A stretch of 64,000 nt of DNA from Isoetes taiwanensis (Eukaryota; Streptophyta; Lycopodiopsida; Isoetales; Isoetaceae): assembly GCA_021234155.1 (NCBI GenBank), contig JAJEKV010000013.1:11620669-11684668 (forward strand), read 5' to 3'. Position 1 is the first letter of the stretch. Each line of letters opens with the position of its first letter. A program made the position numbers and the translations under genes. Below are positions 1 to 10,640 of this stretch, in pieces. Below the pieces are notes generated by a model. The model saw only the letters and a list, made by a program, of their open reading frames with translations, was not told the DNA's origin and searched no databases.

Positions 1-2160
1 GAGGAATTTATCAAGCAATGCTCCTACCATTTGTGACATGTAGCGTGTTGGATCCGATTAATGTCGATGTTGTGAACATTGTTAACTCTTACGTCATGTC
101 GTCGTTCTTGCTGCGTGTCGCGGTATCGGCACTACCTTATTTGCAAGCATTGCCCGTCTTGACAACCTTGTTTTTAAGCCGATTATATTCAATCTTAATG
201 TGCACGAGACTGTACATGCAAGGATGTTTGATTAATGGAAATTTGTATGAAAGAAGGTAAAAAGTGAAGACAATTTTGGCTTAGTTTTAGTAGTAGAAGA
301 TATACATTGGTATTTTGTAGAGCGTGTCTTTGCGAAGACTTCATTTGTGAGTGTTGCTACTACGTCATCGATCAGGAACCATAATTCGTGCGGAAACCAA
401 CTTGACCTTTGGGTCCTCGACAATCTTGAATGGCATTGTAGCTTTTGTAGATGTTAAGGTAGTGCGTTTTGAGCAACTTCCGTCCATCATGGCATCCAAA
501 AGGCGTGTACGGCACCTTATTCTATCTGAGAAAAATTGGCCCGGATAAAAGGTGCTTTGTGTTTATTTGTCAATACAAGGCAATTGAAAATGCTTTATAA
601 GTATTGGGCTGAAGCAATTTCAAGATCATTCTCTCTTTTGCAAATTCTATAAGAGATTGGAATGACATGGCCCTTTATGTAAAAACCGGGAAGATATATT
701 TCAAAACTTTTGGATGTAAAAATTTGTATATGATCATGAAAACGAGGCGAGAGAAATGTTAGATGATAGGACAATATGCACATATATTGTGTATAATGGC
801 GAGGCCAAAGCATGCGGTGCGGTATCCCAACCTTAGAGTCAATCTTTGTAGCGCTAAGGAAGAAGAGGATAAAATACTTGATTTTCCATAAAGGTTTGGA
901 AAAGATAAGATGCCATATGAAGGATTTTTCAGCAAACATTTGAGGAGGTATTAAAGCCTTCTAAAATTAAGCAATGACCAAAAATGTCTTTGCTCAATAG
1001 AACTAGAAAATCGAAGAAGCCCAAAAGCTGAAGGAGGAGTTGAAAAATACTTTGAGGCCCTCACCATTATCCGCCAATGGGGTCTTGAAAACTTGCACAA
1101 TGAACCCTGACTAAAGGAAAACACTCAATGAAATCGTCAAGTGATGTTACCCAACCCGGTGAAAATCAATCAATAAATTCTTTGTAACTTTGCCTTGTTT
1201 GCTTATCGCCTATGAGTCTTTGTGGAGGTGCTCAGTTCAATTTGGGTAATGGATGAGAAGAATGATCAAGAATAGTAATTGTGACTGATTATGGCGTGGC
1301 ATCACAATTTGGGCCGGAATCTTCACCAACTTCATGTCAAGAATACATTTCTAAATTGCTCACTATTGCGGTATGAAAATATTCCATCAAGTAATGAGAT
1401 ATCTTTACTAAACCACTTGGATATTCAACTCACGAAACATTGGTCTGCAATCTCTCTCATTTAAGTAATGAGCTAAAACTACCGTTAAGCAATGAATGTG
1501 AATTATGTCATTATTAGGATGATAAGCATACACTAGGCTAGGGTTTTCGTAGGTAATTGGCGTAAAGCTAACTTAATGCGATTGTACATAAGGACTAGAT
1601 CATCCTTAAAATAAAAAGATTTCTCTACCTAATCTATCTACATGCCTTGTTTACTCCTCTCTTTATGCACTCATTTTGTGTCTCTATGTCCTCCCCTCAA
1701 CCTATTAATGCGATTTAATGCACAAAAATACAAAATGCACCAAGCGGATAAAATGCGCCTTGAGGATTTGCATGCAATATTGAATATTCTTGCATTACTA
1801 GTAACATTCTTGCATTTTCTGGCATAAATATTTACGCTTTACGAGCAATTCCTAACGATCTTTGGGAGCATAAACATCGATATTAGATCGGGGCAAAAGA
1901 ATGATGGGCCAAGCATTCTTGGTAAAAAAATGGCGGACCAAGCGAAATTAATATCAAATCTTGCCGACTTCAAAGACATCATTGATGAAAAGAGAATGTA
2001 ACATGTACCATTAGTTAAAAGCATAAGGATCTCGTTTTATACTTTAAATTTCGTTTTTTGGATGCGCTTGTGGAAGTCATTTCCATAAGATTTCTTCACA
2101 TACGCCATGTTGTTATTTGAATTATCCTCCTAATCACATTGACATGATACTAGCGGGTAG
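1..2160. other. AT-rich DNA, no gene recognised
   Basis: I read all frames of this stretch and found no open frame with recognisable protein character. The frames present are short and interrupted. The sequence is AT-rich with simple A/T runs. It lies downstream, in the minus-strand sense, of the myosin fragment, so further decayed exons of that gene could be hidden here, but I could not find any. Confidence 0.5.
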
Positions 2161-2881
2161 ACTAGGTGGGATGCAAGATATCTCTGTTTTTTCTAGTAGT
2201 CCACACACAACATATGTCACACCTTTCGTAAATGAAAGATCTGGTTGGTAAATGTGATGCTATTGCCGAGTCCATTAAAGCAAATATAGTTGTAAAGACA
2301 ACCTCTCCAGGCATAGTGCCGAGCGAGGGAAGGCCTAGCCCTTCCTGCACGAAAAGAGTTGTACTTCTTCAAATCTTTGGTTTAGTTTTATGCTTAAGAG
2401 TGCCTACATGCGTAGATCCGGGAAAGGTGAATTCCTCATCTAAAGGGCAATGAACCCCATTGGTTTCTGTAATAAAGCCAGAAAATTATTCATGTCAGCT
2501 TTATTTGAGCCAACATCACACGTGACCCAATATACAAAATGGATTGGGAGAGATGTTGAACATAACCTTTTCAATAAGATCTAAGCACTCCTTATTATTC
2601 CCAACATTAATGGTCGTCCAATTGATTCCTTCAGATGTATATTCCTACAACCAGAATAAAACATTTGATTTCTGCCAATCAATTTCCTGAAAATTTGAAA
2701 TTTGACAAATATCCTACATAGATAGAAAAGTAAATGACAACGCAAAAATCGTACTTTAATCCTTATGCCAAAAATAGCTAGAATATTTTACCTCCTGTTG
2801 CACTTTAAACACATGATTATTGAAATGTTGCTGCAGCCTCTCATTTGCATAGTTTATGCAAAATTGCTCAAAATTATTTTT
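2161..2881 (-). pseudogene. Myosin motor domain fragment, class VIII-like, several exons
   Basis: Read on the minus strand, this stretch contains consecutive exons of a plant myosin motor domain, the actin-based ATPase head. Exon a (2881 to 2792, exactly 30 codons) contains [17 protein letters not shown], a hallmark of the myosin head just after the relay region. It ends at a GTAAAA donor. Exon b (2644 to 2567, exactly 26 codons) contains EYTSEGINW and KECLDLIEK, is preceded by a TTGTAG acceptor and is followed by a GTTATG donor. Exon c starts at 2466 after TTATTACAG with KPMGFIAL, then DEEFTFPGSTH one frame over, which implies a single-base loss. Further on come GEVVFTT (about 2290-2315) and KNRDILHP (about 2165-2195). 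CINYANERL and KNRDxLHP favour class VIII over class XI. The ATP-binding part of the head was not found upstream. Intact splice sites mean this is a broken genomic copy, not a retrocopy. Identity as a myosin is secure; the class is probable. Confidence 0.8.
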
Positions 2882-5554
2882 CTGTTCAACAGTGAAGTAT
2901 CCGAATTAGGTCTCGGAATGTATCTTCCATACATCCATCACCATATCCAAGGGGGTATGGAGTCATCTGTTGAGCCATCGATGGACCTTGCCAAAACATC
3001 TCAGGAGCATATGCCGGCATTGGATTCATTGGGACACCTGCAATATCAGTCCAAACATGAAACACACAACCCAGTTTTTCTTTACGCCAACTTAAATCTT
3101 GCACTAACACAAATTCCTGCATAGCTTGCCTAAATGGAAAAGTTCTACGTCGAGAACAAAACTAAAGCTATTCTAAAGTGCCTTTTTTCCTACTTCAGCC
3201 CAGCTGGATAAACAGGCTTAGTGCTGAAAATAAGGATAAGGATATGTGTGTCTCTTGTGGAAACATGCTACTATAAATGAAGCACAAGCACAAACTTTTA
3301 CCAAAAGATATGTGCGGTCGCGAGAACCAACCTTCCGCATCAAGAACCGACAAAGAATAAATGATACATGAGATAAAGCAAGCTCCCATTATGCGTCGGA
3401 TGTTTTCGTTCCACAAGGGCAAGTTTGAAAGGGGGGCATCAAAATACGGCGGTGTTAAAGATTTCCTACTATGATCCATAAAAAACGGTAATGGGACTTT
3501 GATAAGCGACCATGTAACAAGTTTGATTGGACGGACATGCAACAAGTTTGGATGGACAACTTGTAAAAATCTGGTCAATTAATAATCTCTTACGTGCATG
3601 CCTTAATAAAAGCTTCGGCGAAATTAGTACTGCGAGGAAACATTCAGTTGTTGAGAATATATGGGTGAGCAATCCCTTGCAAGATGGTGCAGAGAACCAC
3701 AAACATAACAAAACTGTCACCACGAGACAAAATCAAATCCTTCAAATCATTACACGTGAATATGAATGCTTATATAAAAGCATAAAAAGTGGTTCGGGGG
3801 TACCTTTCTAAATTTCCCAATGTCTAACCTGCACCATCGCCAACTTTGCTTTTTTAGAATATAACTAAATTGGACTAATAAACATATGGGCGAGAAAGCA
3901 TTTTTTACGCATTTAATGGGCGACTCGTTCCTTCTTCTTCTTTCTAGAAAATATAATGTATCAGAAAGTCGAGAATTAAAGCATGACCCAAAGCGAATCA
4001 ACTATTTGAACAACGAGCTTGTGAATTATCATTCAATGCTACTTGCAGCTTGGTGGCCACTAATAAGTCTAACTTAAGCATGAGCTACATCGGGCTTCAC
4101 ACTTTAGATTATACAGCGGATAATTGCAAGCATGGCAAAGTCTAGTCTACCCCAAAAAAAAAAAAAAAAAAAAAACAATAAGACACACCTTTGTTAATGT
4201 GGGGCCCAAGAATGAAGTCTCTTTGCCCCATATGGGGCCCGGACCCACGACATAATAGCACTCCACTTTCATTGGCGGCAGTATCTTTGTATTTCTCCCC
4301 ATAGTACTAAGCATGTCCTTCACTCCCGGATCGTGCCTGTAAGGACTTCTCTTCTTTTAATCGACCATCAATGGCGCCTTGCACTCTGGGCGATCCATGT
4401 TCTGGCCAGGGAGAAATCAGATTAGCACCATCTCCATTACACTTTGTCTCCGGCGGTGGAATCCTGAGCAGAACTTCGGCAAGTAGTGGTCTGTTTTTTC
4501 CTTATCTTGTTTTGCAAAGACCACGGGGGCGGTTATTATGCGTGACCAGCGGCTTCTTTGATTCTAGGCGTAGTCTATTCTTTGAATGTTGAGAAACACC
4601 ACCATCGCATAGCAATGAGAAAAAGCCTACTAATATCGGCCATACTTAATTGCATATACTATAAACCATGCTTTTATTACGGTGACTTGATCAACGCCAT
4701 TTGCAAAAGCTGTGCTTCAAAAATGATCAATAGCTTGTCGTAATGCAATATTTGGAAGTAAACCATCGTTCCTTGACTTTGTGATCCACATTGTGGGCAA
4801 TTCCCATTAGAGATGAGCTCTATCTAATACCTGCACCCAGATTATATAAGGTTAACATGTTTTACGATTACCCACAGGCATAGAAGGCATTCTTTACATT
4901 TATCGCATAAGGCATGTAGTGACAACGGGGTATCATCAACGCATCTTTGAATATTTCTTGGCACAAAAAACACTTGAACTTTCAGATGGTATGTCCACAC
5001 AAGTTGCCTTGCCGGATGGAAGAGCACTGCTTCCTTTGCAAACACCACCACGAGAAAATAGAACCGAGCAAAATCTTAAATATTAACTTCCTATCGTATC
5101 CAATAGATAATTTTCATACATACTCATCGGTGCATAGCCAGATTGAACCATCCGGTAGCATATCACGAGCCCTCATATTACGCTCTTAATCGTGTTTTTG
5201 GTATACCAATGGGCATCTTCATCTTCTTCATATCATATGCGGGGTCACCATTGGTAGGGCAATGTTGAATATAATGCCACAGGAAAATATGAAACCCGGT
5301 CGGATGTATCGGTGTGCTACATAAAATCATGAATGTAATTACAAGCGAAGTACACGGTTTGTCCTAGCGATGGCACACATAACCACATGGAGGAGCAATT
5401 CTTCCACATCGTAGATGAGACCGCCCGGACTTGTTAATGGCGCCCGATCCCTGCCTTACCCGGTTGCCGGTTGGCTTCAAGAAATGTGAGCCCGATGCGG
5501 TTCTTTACCATCGGCCCAGAGTTTACGGGAAATAGGAGGTTTGGGCGATCACCC

Positions 5555-5596
5555 GGCATATCCTAGGGATATTCTAGCATATACCTAGGATATGCC
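5555..5596. repeat. Perfect 13-bp inverted repeat
   Basis: GGCATATCCTAGG at 5555-5567 pairs perfectly with CCTAGGATATGCC at 5584-5596 around a 16-base loop. A second palindromic motif, GCCCCCTAGGGGC, follows at about 5622-5636. These could be ends of a small DNA transposon. I see no matching partner that would define an element. Confidence 0.6.
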
Positions 5597-5714
5597 AAAA
5601 ACCCTCCATAAACAAAGGGTTTGCCCCCTAGGGGCAACCCAAAAATCATATATAAATAACCAAGATTTGTAAATTAATGATCATTTTTGTTGCAATGATC
5701 CACTAGGCAACCCC

Positions 5715-5905
5715 GGACATGTGACCATACACCACACTACATTGCTTGGTTGGCCCCCGCCCTCAACCACTTAATATTATGTCACGGAGTTTTGACACCC
5801 AATAGGCAACATCAAAGCTGGACATGTGACCATACACCACTATATTGCTTGGTTGGGCCCGCCCTCAACCACTTAATATACGTGCGGGTTTTGACACCCA
5901 AAAAG
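5715..5905. repeat. Tandem duplication, period 105 bp
   Basis: Two adjacent copies (5715-5819 and 5820-5905) share GGACATGTGACCATACACCA, GCTTGGTTGG, CCCTCAACCACTTAATAT and TTTTGACACCCA in the same order. They differ by small indels and substitutions. No coding content is visible. Confidence 0.85.
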
Positions 5906-7215
5906 TTAGATGCGATTGGCGATCTTGAACTTCGAGATGTATAGTTGTTAGACCACTAGACTAAACATCTAGGCATAGCGAGCAAGGAGCATGTAAGGAT
6001 CGAGATGAAAGATCCTTTTGGTTTTTAAAAAGGTTGTATATTGTATTGTTTGATTTGTTTTTCTCAAATTGAAACTTCATGTGCCATTTTAAAGGATCTG
6101 CCGTTATTAGCGTTCATGCCATAAAACATGGCATGTATAATAATAAACTTTGGTAACATAAGTAACCTTTCTTGAAAATGTGCCGATAGATGCCTTCCAT
6201 TTGTATGCATGTGCCACGAAAGGAGATGTGCACACACTAATCAGGATCAACTAAAGCAAAACATCCTACAAGACTCTTATATGAGATCTTTGTCACAAGA
6301 CTTACCATCTATATCTATCTAGGTGGATTTAAGATTCGTAAACCCTTAAAAGCATTTGTCATGAAATCCAACTTTGATCCTCCTTATGTAGGTATGAGCG
6401 TCCTTTTACAATAGAAGCTTAATTGATATAGTTCTTAACTTCACTTATTTAGTACCCGGTCTAGTCATGAGATGCTATTTGCTTCTTCTAAATTTTATCA
6501 GGAGTGTTATTCCTCATGCTAAATGTTATTATGGAAAGGCAAACATGGACATCGATGTCACGCATTTGGATTTGTGTGAGCTTTTGCATCTACGCTACCG
6601 AGATGGAAGCATGAGGCAAGTGTGATTGTGGAAGTTGGGATTTAGGATGCAGTTCTTTCCAATCAACAATCTTCATCCAATTCCATCAACATCATTGCCG
6701 CGAGTAAGAAGAATTCTACAACTATTGCAATCTAGTAGAAGGCAAAGCAGAAGATGCTAGATTCAAAGACAAAGTCTAGGCTTCCCTTGAGAACCATTTT
6801 TACATCTAATCGGTCTTCCTTGGGATGGTTTCCATGAGGCCTTTCTGGAGGGTTTTCGAGTTTGAGCTTATTCATTGGGTTGTCACCACGACACTTTTAT
6901 CTCTCATTGAGCGAGTGTAGCCAAACATTGTGTATAGGCCATTTGATGGTTGTGAAAAGATGTAATGTACTATACGGTCTTTACGTTTTGGTGATTATCA
7001 AACCATTGTCTTGTAATTTATGTGATGTAAATATCATGCGTTTGGAATCGGTGTGTTTTGTTAATGTCAATTTGTACCATTGAAAGTTTATTTGGGGTTG
7101 AGGCACTAAAAAATTCGAGGGCCCTTTGATGTGGCATAATGGAGGGAATATTCTCCCCATCAATGGCCTGATAAAAAATAAAACATCCCATTAACTTGCC
7201 CATATGATTTGCTAG

Positions 7216-7737
7216 ATATCCTAGAAATTTTATAAAGAATGGGTATGAAACGAAAATAGTGGCAAACTTGGTTTGGGAAATACCGGGTTTAAGCCCATGC
7301 GTCAGACAAATTCTCTAAATTCACATGTATAAAAAAGTAGACGGGTGTGGGCGGTCCAACTTTTTATAGGAAATTTGAAGGGGACAAAAATGTTGCAGTA
7401 AAAGTCTCTTGCCCTTTTTCATTTGTCGGATTCCTCATGAGATATCATTTACCATTGGTTCGGGAAATATTTTACATGTCCTAGGAAAATTTATTACAAC
7501 TCAAGAATCAATATATCTACTATTTTTCCAGCCTACACTTTCCTACAAGAATAGAGGTAAATGGTATCCGTGAGGAATCCGACAAATGAAAAGGGCAAGA
7601 GACTTTTACGGCAACATTTTTTATCTGAAAATAAGCGTTCTTTTGTAGCCAATCCTATATCCTAGAAATTTTATAAGGAATATATATATGAAAGCGCAAA
7701 TAGCGGCAAATGAAGCATTGAACAAAAGGTTTAAGCG
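7216..7737. repeat. Pair of ~85-bp direct repeats around a foldback element
   Basis: The left copy (about 7216-7301) and right copy (about 7658-7737) share TATCCTAGAAATTTTATAA followed by GAAA, AATAG, GGCAAA and GGTTTAAGC in the same order. They enclose the foldback at 7389-7618. The arrangement could be a short terminal-direct-repeat element, or a local duplication into which the foldback inserted. Confidence 0.7.
7389..7618. mobile_element. Foldback/MITE-like element with ~64-bp inverted arms
   Basis: The left arm (7389-7453) and right arm (7556-7618) are near-perfect reverse complements, starting AATGTTGC and ending in TTTACC at the loop side. They are separated by about 100 bp of AT-rich DNA. 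The mismatches are GCAGT/GCCGT, a T-run length change and a few bases near the loop. There is no coding capacity. Size and structure fit a miniature inverted-repeat transposable element. A transcript would form a long hairpin, so a small-RNA precursor is the alternative. Confidence 0.75.
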
Positions 7738-8846
7738 TTTATTTTCCCTCTTCTATGGCATAGCGGCGGCCTTCTTATGGCTATGGCGCTTGTCATCGGC
7801 ATACTCTAGGCAAGTATTTTGTTCCTCCTTCCAATTCCTTGTGATTTTTCCTTGATTGATTATGAGCTGCTCTGTTTGAAATATAGGAACTTCTTTGGGA
7901 TGGAATGATTGGTGAAGTGCTAGCGGCAATAGCGAATGAGGGTTTCGGCATGCCACAATGGCTGGCTTCGGCATAGAACAATCTCTTGGCGATGACACCG
8001 GATTCTTAGGCAAATCCAAGGCATGCTTTCGTCTTTTCTTTCTTTTTCTTTTGGGTTTAATATTGGCGATTCATTTGCTTCGTTCTATTTAAATGTGGAA
8101 AAATGCTACGTCACGTGATTCCTTGGCGATTTGGAACTTTTTTTTTAGGAAATCCACCTTCTTTATTCTGACTCTACTCTCGATCTCGGCTATGGCATAA
8201 AAGTGAGCTACACATGTAAAGCTTTTCTTTGCCTTAATTTTCCTCGACTTAAATTTTCTTTGCGAATTCGGGTTCCAACACAATGCTAGCTATGGCGGAT
8301 AAGCATCCTTGTACAACTTTGTTAGATTTTACATATCTTCTTTTGCTCCCAAATAACCATTTTATTTGCATGATCGATCCTTACCGAGAAGTTATGGCGA
8401 ATATTTGGAACTTGCTCCCTTGTAATTTTCGCGTCAACATCTGCGAACATCTGGTTATGAGTGCATGCGTAACATTTTGGCGCATCCCAAGGTATCTGCA
8501 CCCTTTTCATTTGATACTTTTATCTCTTTGTTTTGCATCACCGAGAGGTTGGAATTTATGTCCAACTTTATTTAATAAGCATCGTGTCTCTATTCCTTTT
8601 CCACTATTGTTTGTGCGAAGAAATCTTTGAAAGGCGGCTTTGCTATATCCTTTGCCAATTCTTGCTTAATAACATTGTAGCTATATCCTTTGCCAATTCT
8701 TGCTTGTTCTTAGCGAAATGCACTAGAATGCTGTATTCTATGGGTCTATATGTGATGAACAACCTGACTAATCGTTATAGCGGTGTGGTCTGGAAGGACC
8801 ACGGTTTAGTCTGGCTAACTTAGTTTACCCTTCTTAACTTATTGAA
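7738..8846. other. Unassigned DNA
   Basis: No recognisable gene. The longest frame (plus, 8283-8630) has unremarkable composition for random AT-rich DNA and no motif I can name. Confidence 0.5.
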
Positions 8847-9013
8847 TTAACGAAGTCAATATTGTGGCAGGGAAATGAAATGGGGAAATTTAAGTGGTTA
8901 CATAGTTTATTAACGAAGTCAATATTGTGGCAGGGAAATGAAATGTGGAAACTTAAGTGGTTGAAATCAATATTGTGGCAGGGAATGAATTGTGGAAACT
9001 TAAGTTGGCACGA
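8847..9013. repeat. Three-copy minisatellite, ~50-60 bp unit
   Basis: Units at 8847-8909, 8910-8965 and 8966-9013 each carry GTCAATATTGTGGCAGGGAA (unit 3 begins with A in place of the G), then ATG...GGAAA and TTAAGTGG. The unit shortens towards the right. The plus-strand frame through it (8862-9050) is a by-product of the repeat. Confidence 0.9.
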
Positions 9014-9199
9014 GAAAAAATTATTGGGAGGTATAAATCATAATTCCTAGTGTAAGGGAGCCAAAGTTAATGAGTTATTGATGCAGTTATTTTCAATCCT
9101 TTGAATGGTTTTGCTAACCTCTTCTAGCAGCTGCCTTTATTTAGCAATAGTTGGAAATAGGTAGTGGGCGATTTTCTTATTTAAAATACTTCAAAGTGT

Positions 9200-9350
9200 T
9201 TCCTTACGCTACCAAAACTAATAAGGGTTAAGAGTGACTAGTCATTATGTTTGTGGGAAAAATGGAAGTATCAGGGTTCAAATCCCTGGGCACCTTGTAC
9301 TTAATAAATCAATCATTAATGTTTTAAACACATATGCTGCTTAGATAAAA
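9200..9350 (+). mobile_element. Possible tRNA-derived SINE remnant
   Basis: At 9272-9288 there is a perfect tRNA T-arm: CAGGG, loop TTCAAAT, CCCTG. It contains the RNA polymerase III B box GGTTCAAATCC. The upstream 60 bp do not fold into a proper D-arm and anticodon arm, so it is not a functional tRNA gene. A decayed SINE head is the likeliest explanation. The element limits are guesses. Confidence 0.35.
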
Positions 9351-10028
9351 AAAACATTTGAAGGTTTTATATAAAAGCTTGCATCAATATGCTTAATATA
9401 CTGCATATAGATTATGCCTTTTAGTAGTGTGAGAATTTCTTAATTTGTTGTAGAAACCAACCTTAATTCCATATCACAAAACATTGAATGTTTTATGGAA
9501 AAACTCATAATAATTATGTATTCATATTGGCAATGATTTTCAAGTTGAGTATGGCTTCTTATATTTGGTAAACCAATATAAGTATATCGTCCAAAGCATG
9601 CAAACCCTTGCTATCTTCGTGGTAAAACCATTACTATTTAACCTATAACTTTTATAAGTAAATTGGCATGCTTCAATGCATGAAAGAACATTGATTCCTA
9701 TGACAATGTATAGACAACTTATTTTGGAAACTACACTAGATTGCATATTCAATCAACAAATTTTGTTAATGGTTTATGGTCTATATACGGCACATCCAAA
9801 ACACAGTAATAAAGCACTATTATCAACCAAACAAATAAACCACCATAAAGAACCATGAGGGTGAATAGTGGTAACAAACTAGAATAATAAACCATAACTA
9901 AGAACCATACTAGATAGCAAGGTGGTTATTCAACATATTAACCCACTTAGTAATATCATTTTTATTTTAGTAGTTTCATGTAAAAACTATTGTGAAAAAG
10001 CGATAATGATTAATTTTTGGGGCCTTGC
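9351..10028. other. AT-rich intergenic DNA
   Basis: Very AT-rich, with no gene, repeat or RNA signal that I can support. Confidence 0.5.
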
Positions 10029-10640
10029 ACTTTCGGAAATTCAACTATGAGGAGGAATGACAATGCACGCCTACCGACCCACGATCTCGAGCTTGAAGAC
10101 ATTCAAGAATGCGGTACCAACTTGACCCGGGTGATCCTACTCAAGCGATCAACGACACGCACATCGGCAACGGCGTTGAGCGGTCACCCCATTCCTCTCG
10201 ACGGACATACACACTAAGGAGGAGCACCTTTTCAAGGGATCACATCGGCCGAATACTCTTAGCAACTTGTGGTAGCGAGCTCGGATCGGACATGAAGGTC
10301 AACAATAGTAGCTTGTCGCACTTTCGAAATTCAACTGCGGAGGAATGACAATGCACGCCTACCGACCCGCGATCTCGAGCTTGAAGACATTCAAGAATGC
10401 ACGGCAACAGCCCGGTGATCCTACTCAAGCGATCAATGGCGGTGCACGCCGGCAACCTTGCAATGACACATCGCATGTAGGGGCGTTGGCGGTCCGCATT
10501 CCTCACGACGGACATACACACTAAGGAGGAGCATCTTTTTTCAAGGGATCACATCGCCGAACTGCTGATTACGCAACTTGGGGGTGGCGAGCTTGGATCG
10601 GACATGAAGGTCAACAATAGTAGCATCATCTCAAGGAATC
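10029..10640. repeat. Tandem duplication, period ~291 bp
   Basis: Copy 1 (10029-10319) and copy 2 (10320 to about 10640) share long blocks in the same order: CTTTCGRAATTCAACT, GGAGGAATGACAATGCACGC, GATCTCGAGCTTGAAGACAT, GATCCTACTCAAGCGATCAA, GACGGACATACACACTAAGG and CGGACATGAAGGTCAACAAT. It changes the base composition abruptly compared with the AT-rich DNA before it. It may mark the beginning of the retrotransposon interior that continues to 13.9 kb. Confidence 0.85.

Larger units (their letters stand above)
2882..7215. other. Unassigned DNA with poly-A run and small repeats
   Basis: No gene recognised. A 22-base A run lies at 4154-4175; it could be the tail of an old retroposed sequence, but I see no recognisable body upstream of it. 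The minus-strand frame at 2886-3122 is Met/Pro-rich and lies where the intron upstream of the first myosin exon should be. I do not recognise it as myosin. A hairpin and a tandem duplication inside this stretch are listed separately. Confidence 0.5.

Noticed and set aside
2886-3122. Minus-strand Met/Pro-rich frame as an extra myosin exon
   Set aside because: Its residues do not match any part of the myosin head. The real exon starts at 2881 after a clear acceptor, so this is intronic or unrelated.
9272-9288. tRNA gene
   Set aside because: Only a T-arm is perfect. There is no D-arm, anticodon arm or acceptor stem pairing.
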